This document shows, in pieces, positions 1-4,978 of a stretch of DNA of 6,030 nucleotides. Each line of letters begins with the position of its first letter. Within the stretch, counting starts at the first letter, position 1. Under the pieces are notes generated by a model that was not told the DNA's origin, ran no database searches, and saw nothing but the letters and a program-made list of their open reading frames with translations. The DNA comes from an uncultured Bacillota bacterium. Lineage in GTDB: Bacteria; Bacillota; Clostridia; Peptostreptococcales; Anaerovoracaceae. Location: assembly GCA_946408315.1 (NCBI GenBank), contig CAMJRV010000164.1, forward strand, positions 1-6,030, written 5' to 3'. The position numbers and the translations under genes are program-made.

Positions 1-1765
1 GAGAATAGTAATAGTAATAAGTGTAGCTCAAGGCAGTCGGCTCTGTGTAATCCCCGCCTACGTTTTGGAATACCTCCATGCCTTCGTTATTGATGCTGCG
101 GAAAGCTATGATTGGTGCGGAAATGCCTGAACCGACAGAACCGGATTTTGCATAAACGGTGGCGCTGGAAATGGCAAGCGTGTCATTCACGTACAACCCA
201 TAGCTTGAGTTGAGGGCATTTCCCGCCTCTACGGTAATCGTACCGCCGCTGATGGTAAGGTTTTCACTTGTATCCTCATTTTCCGCCCTCACATAGATGC
301 AGGAACTCATAGCACTGCTGGTATTACCGCTTGTAACCAATAGGCTGCCGGCATTGCCTGTTATCTCCAAATCTCCTAAAGCGAGAATTGTCCGGATATT
401 CTTATCCTCCGTGTCAGCGCTTACACGATTGGAGCTGTCGTCGGCCAGCACGATGTTGGAACCTCCAGGAAGCTGGATAGCGTATGGACCTGTTGCTTGC
501 AAATCAAGGCCGTCTAACACAAGTGTCGATGTCTCGTGATACCATGTCCAGCCTTCCCGGGTGTCAATAATATCAGTATTCCGTGGGTCAACGTTAGTGG
601 TAATAGTTCCTTCGCTGTTCTGGTAAGAAACACTGTCTCCGGCTAAATTCAGCGCGTCGGTGCGGGTTGGCAGAGGAGGGGTGATTGCAAACTTCGCTTC
701 GCTGTTGGAAGTGACCGTCAGTTTTTCACCTGTGCTCAGCTTACCGCCGGGTATGGTGATGGACATTGCCGCAGCGGACGCCGCAGTGGGCGTGCCGGAA
801 AAGACAAGCGTTGCAGTGTCCCCGTCAACCGCGCTGACCGAGACTGAAATGCCGGCCGGCAGACCGCTGAACCAGCCCGACACAACCTCCTCAACGGCCA
901 GACCCTCAAAGGTGAGGCCGGTCAGTGTGACGGTGACGGCGCTCATATCGGACAGCGCAGTTCCGACATAACCGGACACCGTGCAATTTGAGACGGTCGC
1001 GGAAGATGTAGGCAGCGTGCCGTTTACCATCTTGATATCGGTTGTTCTACTGGCACCGTTATTATAATAGAACGTGAGAGCGCCACTGTTCCAAGTGGTT
1101 GCCAGATTGTAATCGCCCCCCGCGGACTTTTGATAGGCTGCGATGTTTGGGTTCACCCTATCTGCAAATAACGTATAATCGTTGATGACACCCGAGACCG
1201 CGGCATAAATTGTACCGCTTTCCAAGGTGAATGTTCCGTTTGTCACTCGTACCGCCATGAACCTAAAACTCATACTGGAATCGCCTGTGATTGATAAAAC
1301 ACCGCTCCCCTTGACAGTAAGGTCACCGCCGTTGCCAACGAAAGGGTCTTCAAAGACATCGACACCATACCCTTGAGAACGGTTAGCACTGTTAACAATA
1401 GCGACCCTATTGTTGCTTCCGGATGCCAGGACAATCGTCGAGTCCGGAGGAAGATAGATGCCGCGCATAGCGTTTGTTTCCAAATTAAGGCCATCCAAGA
1501 CAAGCGTGTTCGCCGAGTAGCCCAATCCGGGGTTGGCATTCCGATACCATGTCCAGCCTTCTGCTGTAGCCGTGATGTCTTGAGTTGTTGGGTTGCCCGA
1601 ACCGCCATTATAAGAAACAGTGGTGGCGGTCAGATCGAGAGTCGCGGTTCGCGTCACAGGGGAAATCGCCTGTGCGCGCGGCGCGATGGCCGGTATCAGG
1701 GTCAGCACCATGCACAAAGTGAGCAGGATGGACAGTCCCTTACGACATGTTCTTTTCATTTTCAT
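1..1765 (-). CDS. Large secreted modular surface protein, 3' end beyond the left edge
   Basis: The minus strand is open without a stop from here to the window edge (588 full codons). The N-terminus is a signal peptide: basic MKMKRTCRKG, a hydrophobic core LSILLTLCMVLTLIPAIA, and an A-Q-A cleavage site near residue 33. After it comes a module of short beta-strand repeats rich in G, N, S and T (about residues 37-250, with EGWTWY at 69-74 and TLVLDGL). An Ig-like module follows (about 252-360), ending in SGTPTAASAAAMSITIPGG and KFAI. A second copy of the first module starts near 370. The beta-helix-like part resembles carbohydrate-binding or adhesin-like surface proteins of Clostridia, but I cannot name the family. 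Such proteins often end in S-layer or sorting domains, which would lie outside the window. ATG 1765 is chosen because AAGGA lies 9 nt upstream; ATG 1771 in the same frame leaves only 3 nt. The gene is visibly more GC-rich than its neighbours. Confidence 0.88.
   Translation of the reverse strand, partial: MKMKRTCRKGLSILLTLCMVLTLIPAIAPRAQAISPVTRTATLDLTATTVSYNGGSGNPTTQDITATAEGWTWYRNANPGLGYSANTLVLDGLNLETNAMRGIYLPPDSTIVLASGSNNRVAIVNSANRSQGYGVDVFEDPFVGNGGDLTVKGSGVLSITGDSSMSFRFMAVRVTNGTFTLESGTIYAAVSGVINDYTLFADRVNPNIAAYQKSAGGDYNLATTWNSGALTFYYNNGASRTTDIKMVNGTLPTSSATVSNCTVSGYVGTALSDMSAVTVTLTGLTFEGLAVEEVVSGWFSGLPAGISVSVSAVDGDTATLVFSGTPTAASAAAMSITIPGGKLSTGEKLTVTSNSEAKFAITPPLPTRTDALNLAGDSVSYQNSEGTITTNVDPRNTDIIDTREGWTWYHETSTLVLDGLDLQATGPYAIQLPGGSNIVLADDSSNRVSADTEDKNIRTILALGDLEITGNAGSLLVTSGNTSSAMSSCIYVRAENEDTSENLTISGGTITVEAGNALNSSYGLYVNDTLAISSATVYAKSGSVGSGISAPIIAFRSINNEGMEVFQNVGGDYTEPTALSYTYYYYYS
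538..1561 (-). repeat. Internal module duplication in the surface protein gene (335-codon period)
   Basis: A 19-nt identical block (plus strand gataccatgtccagccttc) occurs at 538-556 and at 1543-1561, exactly 1005 bp (335 codons) apart and in frame. It encodes EGWTWY. The flanking protein matches too: TVSYNG / SVSYQN before it, then STLVLDGLDL / NTLVLDGLNL, LPPDSTIVLA / LPGGSNIVLA, NNRV / SNRV and GGDY near each module end. The Ig-like module lies between the two copies. The coordinates given span from the first block to the second; the true repeat units are larger and diverged. Confidence 0.8.
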
Positions 1766-1774
1766 AGTCATTTT

Positions 1775-1779
1775 TCCTT
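1775..1779 (-). promoter_or_regulatory. Ribosome binding site of the surface protein gene
   Basis: The minus strand reads AAGGA, 9 nt before ATG 1765 and 3 nt before ATG 1771. The spacing favours the inner ATG, giving a start MKMKRT rather than MTMKMKRT. Confidence 0.55.
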
Positions 1780-1816
1780 AGCAAATTCTTCCTTTGATAC
1801 TCAGAAGGGTAGTTAT

Positions 1817-1845
1817 GGTATATTCTACATTTTTCGACTAAACAA
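1817..1845 (-). promoter_or_regulatory. Putative promoter of the surface protein gene
   Basis: On the minus strand TTGTTT (1845-1840) is followed after 17 nt by TATACC (1822-1817). Both boxes are imperfect (4 of 6 bases each), but spacing and position are right, leaving a leader of about 40-50 nt. The -35 box overlaps the U-tract of the terminator next door. Another nearby box, TAGAAT at 1827-1822, has no good -35. Confidence 0.35.
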
Positions 1846-1890
1846 AAAATAAACAGTCGGACCCTGGCTATACGCCAGGGTCGGCTGTTT
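1840..1890 (-). terminator. Strong intrinsic terminator reading leftward
   Basis: Positions 1851-1890 form a long hairpin. The inner stem is GACCCTGGC-type (9 bp) with a 5-nt loop TATAC at 1869-1873. After a single bulged G it continues for 8 more pairs, including one G-U, ending in AAAC/GTTT. On the minus strand the stem is followed by a T-rich tract (1850-1841), while the plus-strand 3' side has no comparable tract. It therefore terminates minus-strand transcription. It lies 9 nt after the stop codon of the coding remnant at 1900-2004, so it is probably that lost gene's original terminator. It also insulates the surface protein gene from upstream transcription. Confidence 0.8.
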
Positions 1891-1899
1891 ATGAAAGCA

Positions 1900-2004
1900 C
1901 TATTTCCCCAAAAGTCTTCTCATTTTGTACTGTGGCCTTCCTCGGCTATAAATCGCTCTTTTCACTTTATTCTGATGAATGCAATATGATTTGACAAGGC
2001 GGTT
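1900..2004 (-). pseudogene. C-terminal remnant of a gene, possibly an ISL3-like transposase
   Basis: The minus strand has 34 sense codons between TAA (2007-2005) and TAG (1902-1900). There is no start codon in a plausible place, yet the peptide looks genuinely coding: strongly basic, ending KRAIYSRGRPQYKMRRLLGK. The pattern K-R-x-x-Y-x-R followed eight residues later by R-L-L resembles, from memory, the C-terminal tail of ISL3-type transposases (KRxMYGRAxFxLLRxRLL). A good leftward terminator sits directly after the stop, as expected for a real gene end. The 5' part has been lost, and the promoter of the 2072 gene now lies in this stretch. The alternative is a chance open segment. The family is a weak inference; the remnant status is moderately supported. 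Confidence 0.4.
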
Positions 2005-2020
2005 TTATGACCCCTATAAT
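1991..2020 (+). promoter_or_regulatory. Consensus sigma-A-type promoter of the 2072-3796 operon
   Basis: TTGACA at 1991-1996 and TATAAT at 2015-2020, both perfect consensus, with an 18-nt spacer. Transcription would start near 2027, giving a leader of about 45 nt. No operator-like palindrome is visible around it, so it may be fairly constitutive. Confidence 0.85.
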
Positions 2021-2059
2021 TAAAGAAAATTGTCATGAATAAGGCCAAATTTTTATTTT

Positions 2060-2068
2060 AGGGAGGGG
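2060..2068 (+). promoter_or_regulatory. Ribosome binding site for the SRPBCC gene
   Basis: AGGGAGGGG contains GGAGG at 2062-2066, 5 nt before ATG 2072. This supports that start. Confidence 0.75.
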
Positions 2069-2071
2069 AAT

Positions 2072-2539
2072 ATGAAAGAAATTCAGTTTTCAATCAAAAT
2101 AAATGCCTCTAAAGAAAAAGTCTGGGCAACTCTTTGGGGAGATACATTCCGTGACTGGGCAAATATTATTGATGAAGGCACATATATGAAGGGAGTAATG
2201 AAGGAAGGCAATGAAATCCAGTTCATATCATCTGTAAATGGTTACGGTGTGACAAGTCTGATAAAGAAACTTAATCCAAATGAGTTTATATTATTCAGTC
2301 ACGATGCAGACACAAAAGAAAGCGGACAGCAGGAACGCGAAAAAGAGTGGACTGGAGGTACAGAGAGTTATTCCCTGACCGAAAAAAATGGAGTTACTAC
2401 ATTAATTGTTAAAACCGATGTTCCACAAGAACAAGAAGAAACATTTAATATCAGGCTTCCCAGAGCACTGGAACGCATAAAAACTCTAGCGGAAAAAATG
2501 CAAAAAGAATCTGATACCAATGAAGCGGGTCGGTCATGA
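2072..2539 (+). CDS. SRPBCC / AHSA1-like domain protein
   Basis: A 155-residue soluble protein with no signal peptide or membrane segment. The N-terminal pattern EIQFSIKINASKEKVWATLW is the usual first strand and helix of the START/SRPBCC fold (beta strand, then a short helix beginning 'A-x-x-x-x-V-W'). Acidic and polar beta strands follow, and a C-terminal helix (about residues 126-146, RLPRALERIKTLAEKM) would close the hydrophobic cavity. The length fits single-domain members of the AHSA1-like group, which bind hydrophobic ligands or have unknown roles; no substrate can be read from the sequence. It is the first gene of a three-gene operon: the next start lies 19 nt downstream, and the promoter at 1991-2020 precedes it. 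The fold assignment is fairly sure; the function is not. Confidence 0.8.
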   Translation: MKEIQFSIKINASKEKVWATLWGDTFRDWANIIDEGTYMKGVMKEGNEIQFISSVNGYGVTSLIKKLNPNEFILFSHDADTKESGQQEREKEWTGGTESYSLTEKNGVTTLIVKTDVPQEQEETFNIRLPRALERIKTLAEKMQKESDTNEAGRS

Positions 2540-2546
2540 ACATGAA

Positions 2547-2553
2547 AAGGAGA
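2547..2553 (+). promoter_or_regulatory. Ribosome binding site that fixes the start of the MBL-fold gene
   Basis: AAGGAGA, with GGAG at 2549-2552, lies 6 nt before ATG 2559. The earlier in-frame ATG at 2520 lies inside the preceding gene and has no Shine-Dalgarno sequence, so 2559 is preferred. Confidence 0.8.
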
Positions 2554-2558
2554 GAAGC

Positions 2559-3302
2559 ATGAGTCAAAAGTTATGTGAAAATGCTGCAATTTTAAATATC
2601 GAAGGAAGATCGGGAGACATGAATCCGGTTGTTATATGGGATAATGAAAATGTTGTACTGATTGATACCGGGCTTCCGCTGCAATTTGACTTATTCAAAA
2701 GGGAATTGGCAGAGCTTGGACTCGCGCCGGATCAAGTTACACACATCTTGTTTACACATCATGATATTGATCATATTGGCTGTGCGAAAGAATTTTTGGG
2801 TGAGTCGCCAAAAATCGAAACAATTGCGCATGAGAAAGAAGCGCCCTATATCAATGGGCAAAAGGTTCCCCTTAAACTTGCAGCATTGGAAGCTGATGTT
2901 GAGAATCTTTCAATGGAAAAGCGCGGCTTTTGTGAAATGTTAAAACAGGGTTTTGCCAACAGGCAGATCGAAATTACCAAAGTTGTGCAGGATGGCGATA
3001 TTTTGCCTGTTTGTGGGGGTATTCAGGTGGTCCTGACAAGCGGACATACGATAGGGCATGTTAGCTATTATCTGATCGAGAGTAAAATTTTAGTCGGCGG
3101 CGACGCAGTCAATGCGACAAACGGTGTGTTGTATGGTCCAAATCCAATGCACACATATGATATTAAAAATGCGATAGAATCGCTTCAAAAATTACTGCTG
3201 CTTGATATAGAAACAATTATTGCATATCATGGCGGCAGGATTGAAGGAAATATCGGGGAAAGAATTAAAATGCTGATTGAAACAGAAAAGAGGATACTAT
3301 GA
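2559..3302 (+). CDS. Metallo-beta-lactamase-fold hydrolase
   Basis: A 247-residue cytoplasmic protein with the MBL-fold signature set in order: the VLIDTGLP strand (33-40), the metal-binding motif THHDIDHIG (66-74), SGHTIGH (161-167), GGDAV (180-184) and a late AYHGG (222-226). The probable metal ligands are H67, D71, H72, H163, D182 and H224. The usual HxHxDH reads H-H-D-I-D-H, so the second His is replaced by Asp (D69). From memory such HxDxDH variants occur in some uncharacterised MBL proteins of Firmicutes. The length and the lack of fused domains fit a small-molecule hydrolase (lactonase- or thioesterase-like), but the substrate cannot be inferred. It is the middle gene of the operon; its stop overlaps the next start by 4 nt (ATGA), which suggests translational coupling to msrC. 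Confidence 0.9.
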   Translation: MSQKLCENAAILNIEGRSGDMNPVVIWDNENVVLIDTGLPLQFDLFKRELAELGLAPDQVTHILFTHHDIDHIGCAKEFLGESPKIETIAHEKEAPYINGQKVPLKLAALEADVENLSMEKRGFCEMLKQGFANRQIEITKVVQDGDILPVCGGIQVVLTSGHTIGHVSYYLIESKILVGGDAVNATNGVLYGPNPMHTYDIKNAIESLQKLLLLDIETIIAYHGGRIEGNIGERIKMLIETEKRIL

Positions 3303-3796
3303 CTGTTAAAGATTTTGATTATCAAACCTTGCATCAAGTCTTACAGAGTTTGATTCGGGACGAACCCGATGCTTTAGCCAATCTATCCAACAGCGCGGCG
3401 CTTCTATACCATGGAATGGATGAGATCAATTGGGCAGGCTTTTACCTGCTCAGAGAAGATGAACTGGTTCTCGGGCCGTTTCAGGGGAAGCTGGCCTGCA
3501 CCCGCATTGCTTTGGGGAGAGGCGTTTGCGGCACGGCGGCGCAAAACAGGGAAGCTATCGTAGTGCAGGATGTGCATGAGTTTCCGGGACATATTGCATG
3601 TGATGAAGCATCCGCATCAGAAATCGTCATACCCATAATCAGTGATGGCGGATTGATCGGGGTTTTGGATGTTGACAGCCCTGTCAAAGGAAGGTTCAGC
3701 GAAACGGACCGGCAGTACCTGCAAGGCTTTGTTGATATCTTATCTGCTCATATACGCTGGGAGGATTTGATTCAAAGAAGCTGCCAGAGAGGATAG
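3299..3796 (+). CDS. msrC: Free methionine-(R)-sulfoxide reductase (GAF fold)
   Basis: A 165-residue single GAF-domain enzyme that reduces free L-methionine-(R)-S-oxide to methionine in the cytoplasm, using thioredoxin-type electron donors. The family signatures are clear: NWAGFYL (44-50), GKLACTRIALGRGVCGTAA (63-81), VQDVHEFPGHIACD (89-102), SEIVIPI (107-113) and GVLDVDSP (121-128). The three redox cysteines are C67, C77 and C101. Their spacing (10 and 24) equals that of the E. coli YebR/MsrC cysteines 84, 94 and 118, so the enzyme looks intact. B. subtilis calls its homologue YtsP. AAGAGGA (3288-3294) lies just before the ATG, which overlaps the stop of the MBL gene. Being last in the operon, it gives the cluster an oxidative-damage flavour, though this does not prove what the partner genes do. 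Confidence 0.96.
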   Translation: MTVKDFDYQTLHQVLQSLIRDEPDALANLSNSAALLYHGMDEINWAGFYLLREDELVLGPFQGKLACTRIALGRGVCGTAAQNREAIVVQDVHEFPGHIACDEASASEIVIPIISDGGLIGVLDVDSPVKGRFSETDRQYLQGFVDILSAHIRWEDLIQRSCQRG

Positions 3797-3827
3797 GGCC
3801 AAGGCTAGGGAGAATAGGGTCAAGGCT
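3793..3827. repeat. Short imperfect direct repeat after msrC
   Basis: ATAGGGCCAAGGCT (3793-3806) and ATAGGGTCAAGGCT (3814-3827) differ at one base and start 21 nt apart. The first copy includes the msrC stop codon and the second runs into the hairpin at 3821-3851. This looks like a local duplication. Confidence 0.6.
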
Positions 3828-3851
3828 GTTAGCATACAGCAAACAGCCTTG
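3821..3851. terminator. Hairpin between convergent genes, possible bidirectional terminator
   Basis: CAAGGCTGTT (3821-3830) and AACAGCCTTG (3842-3851) form a perfect 10-bp stem with an 11-nt loop. It sits between the msrC stop and the stop of the minus-strand flavoprotein gene, where a terminator is expected. Neither side carries a clear T-tract, so Rho-independent termination would be weak; the stem may instead protect 3' ends. Confidence 0.5.
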
Positions 3852-3867
3852 TGTCTGAGAACTGATA

Positions 3868-4242
3868 TTATAACATTTGTTTGAGCGAGGTAACGGTAAC
3901 TTCCAGTACACGTGTTAAAAAAGGAAATTTGCCTTTCATCATATCGTACTCCGCACCGGAGTCAAAAAACTTTGCCGTACCTTCGAGGACAAAGCCAGTT
4001 CCCTGATAGTCATTATAGCCGATAACATTTCTACTTCCCAGGGCTAATTTAATCTTATTGTTTTGATTAGTATTTTTTTCAGTTTTGCGCATGGCATAGG
4101 CTGGGATCAGAATTCTTTCATCCGGTGTCAGCACCAGATAAGAATTCCAGGTGTTGACGATATGAGGTTCTTCTGTTCCCATAGACACGATCGAAACCAC
4201 ACCTTCATCTTTTAATACCTCTAAAAATTTTTCTGTAATCAT
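3868..4242 (-). CDS. FMN-binding split-barrel protein (pyridoxamine 5'-phosphate oxidase-like)
   Basis: A 124-residue cytoplasmic protein. It resembles, from memory, the small Desulfovibrio vulgaris FMN-binding protein (about 122 residues) along most of its length. Shared blocks are FLEVLKDEGVVSI near the N-terminus, PHIVNTWNSYL (26-36), a strand ending IPAYAMRKTE, and LALGSRNV followed by GTGF (81-84). In that family FMN is bound non-covalently at a dimer interface, and the protein is thought to act as an electron carrier or flavin reductase rather than a true PNP oxidase. The length is complete for the group. A perfect AAGGAGGT precedes the ATG by 8 nt. It is transcribed divergently from an Rrf2 regulator and has a palindrome-bearing promoter, so control by that regulator is likely. 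The electron partner is unknown. Confidence 0.88.
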   Translation of the reverse strand: MITEKFLEVLKDEGVVSIVSMGTEEPHIVNTWNSYLVLTPDERILIPAYAMRKTEKNTNQNNKIKLALGSRNVIGYNDYQGTGFVLEGTAKFFDSGAEYDMMKGKFPFLTRVLEVTVTSLKQML

Positions 4243-4250
4243 ATCAACTA

Positions 4251-4258
4251 ACCTCCTT
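4251..4258 (-). promoter_or_regulatory. Ribosome binding site of the FMN-binding protein gene
   Basis: The minus strand reads AAGGAGGT, a full match to the anti-Shine-Dalgarno, 8 nt before the ATG at 4242. This implies strong translation. Confidence 0.85.
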
Positions 4259-4289
4259 AATTATGATAGCGATGATTATATATATCGCG

Positions 4290-4302
4290 GATAACAGTTA
4301 TC
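4290..4302. promoter_or_regulatory. Second operator-like palindrome (GATAAC-A-GTTATC)
   Basis: A perfect 13-bp palindrome centred at 4296. It shares its core with the longer site centred at 4355: GATAAY-A-RTTATC, followed on the plus strand by TAT in both. It begins 8 nt downstream (minus direction) of the -10 box of the FMN-protein promoter, at the expected transcription start, a position typical of repression. The two centres are 59 bp apart. Confidence 0.6.
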
Positions 4303-4309
4303 TATTATT

Positions 4310-4338
4310 AGAATACTATTCAAACGCTCGTCTGTCAA
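4310..4338 (-). promoter_or_regulatory. Promoter of the FMN-binding protein gene
   Basis: The minus strand has TTGACA (4338-4333, perfect) then, after 17 nt, TATTCT (4315-4310, 4 of 6). Transcription would start near 4303, inside the palindrome at 4290-4302, leaving a leader of about 60 nt. The 25-bp palindrome starts 4 nt beyond the -35 box. Confidence 0.75.
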
Positions 4339-4342
4339 CACA

Positions 4343-4367
4343 ATTATAGATAATAATTATCTATAAT
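4343..4367. promoter_or_regulatory. Perfect 25-bp palindromic operator between divergent promoters
   Basis: ATTATAGATAAT (4343-4354), a central A (4355), and ATTATCTATAAT (4356-4367) are exact inverted copies. The site lies in the short space between the two outward-facing -35 boxes, 4 nt from one and 6 nt from the other. Dimeric winged-helix Rrf2 proteins bind AT-rich dyads of this size, so the adjacent Rrf2 gene is the natural candidate, implying autoregulation. The binding protein is inferred; the palindrome itself is directly visible. Confidence 0.8.
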
Positions 4368-4373
4368 GTCCGC

Positions 4374-4402
4374 TTGACTTTGAGATGGGGATGTAATACT
4401 CT
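4374..4402 (+). promoter_or_regulatory. Putative promoter of the Rrf2 regulator gene
   Basis: TTGACT (4374-4379, 5 of 6) is followed after 17 nt by TACTCT (4397-4402, only 3 of 6). The weak -10 suggests low basal expression, as is common for a regulator. A shifted -10, AATACT at 4395-4400 preceded by TGT, is an alternative with a 15-nt spacer. Confidence 0.5.
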
Positions 4403-4438
4403 TTTATAAGAAGGCAAGAGTATCAAATCTACAGATTG

Positions 4439-4444
4439 TGAGGT
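4439..4444 (+). promoter_or_regulatory. Ribosome binding site of the Rrf2 gene
   Basis: TGAGGT lies 7 nt before ATG 4452. It is a moderate match and supports this start, after which MQFSIGIEYALHCL is a typical Rrf2 N-terminus. Confidence 0.65.
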
Positions 4445-4451
4445 CATTTTT

Positions 4452-4943
4452 ATGCAGTTTTCTATCGGAATCGAATATGCATTGCACTGTTTAATCTATA
4501 TGGTTAATAGCCCTGCCGGAAAATCTATTGGGATAAAAGATTTAGCAACATATCAGGGAGTGTCTGAAACCTATTTATCTAAAGTTTATACAAAGCTGAG
4601 AAAATCTGGTATTGTTAAATCAATTCCGGGTGTAAACGGAGGTTATGAACTGGCCCGTTCCCCCGAAGAGATAACCTTTTGGGACGTTGTCGAAGCTGTT
4701 GAGGGCAGCTCTCCGTTTTTTCAATGTGCGGAAATCAGACAGAAAGAACTGTTGTTAGATAAGGAAGAACTACCGGATTCTTATACAAAGTGTCCATGCC
4801 TGATTAAGGTCGTTATGCTGGAGGCCGAAGAGGAGATGAGGCAGTATTTGAGGGGTAAGACCTTGGCATGGCTGCGTGAATCGGTAGAAAATAAGTTGCC
4901 GGCGGATCATCTGCAGGCAATGAATGACTGGTTCAAAGGATAA
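4452..4943 (+). CDS. Rrf2-family transcriptional regulator, probably Fe-S or redox sensing
   Basis: A 163-residue DNA-binding protein of the IscR/NsrR/CymR family. The winged helix-turn-helix occupies about residues 1-75: SIGIEYALHCLIYM, IKDLATYQGVSETYLSKVYTKL (recognition helix around 37-50), then the wing SIPGVNGGYELARSPEEIT (57-75). WDVVEAVEG (77-85) leads into the sensor loop and a long C-terminal dimerisation helix (about 117-146). Cysteines are C13, C92, C114 and C116. C92 matches the first ligand position of the IscR and NsrR clusters, but the other two come later, as C-P-C after a 21-residue gap instead of the usual spacing of about six and six. A cluster or a thiol switch is possible. 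It is divergent from the FMN-binding protein gene and flanked by the palindromes at 4343-4367 and 4290-4302. A 35-bp gap without a visible terminator separates it from the convergent peptidase gene. Confidence 0.93.
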   Translation: MQFSIGIEYALHCLIYMVNSPAGKSIGIKDLATYQGVSETYLSKVYTKLRKSGIVKSIPGVNGGYELARSPEEITFWDVVEAVEGSSPFFQCAEIRQKELLLDKEELPDSYTKCPCLIKVVMLEAEEEMRQYLRGKTLAWLRESVENKLPADHLQAMNDWFKG

Positions 4944-4978
4944 GACGATTCCTCACCGCGATGGGTCGAAAAATTTAG

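Noticed and set aside
297..1852. Several open stretches of 80-160 codons antisense to, or out of frame with, the surface protein gene (for example 1373-1852 plus and 1608-1270 minus)
   Set aside because: They lie over a continuous minus-strand frame with a signal peptide and repeated domains. Their own peptides have no recognisable features and no good ribosome binding sites.
1851..1890. Hairpin as a terminal inverted repeat or attachment site of a mobile element
   Set aside because: Stem, small loop and following T-tract on the minus strand fit an intrinsic terminator; no matching second copy or target duplication is seen in the window.
2520..2558. Upstream in-frame ATG at 2520 as start of the MBL-fold protein
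   Set aside because: It overlaps the preceding gene by 20 nt, has no Shine-Dalgarno sequence and adds 13 charged residues; ATG 2559 has AAGGAGA at the right distance.
4269..4288. GCGAT / ATCGC inverted repeat in the leader of the FMN-binding protein gene
   Set aside because: Only 5 bp per arm, with a 10-nt spacer and AT-rich middle; likely chance.
4362..4367. Perfect TATAAT on the plus strand inside the palindrome as a -10 box
   Set aside because: There is no -35 box at a suitable distance upstream, and the hexamer is explained by the palindrome sequence.
4944..4978. Terminator between the Rrf2 gene and the peptidase gene
   Set aside because: No stem followed by a T-tract is visible in this 35-bp gap.
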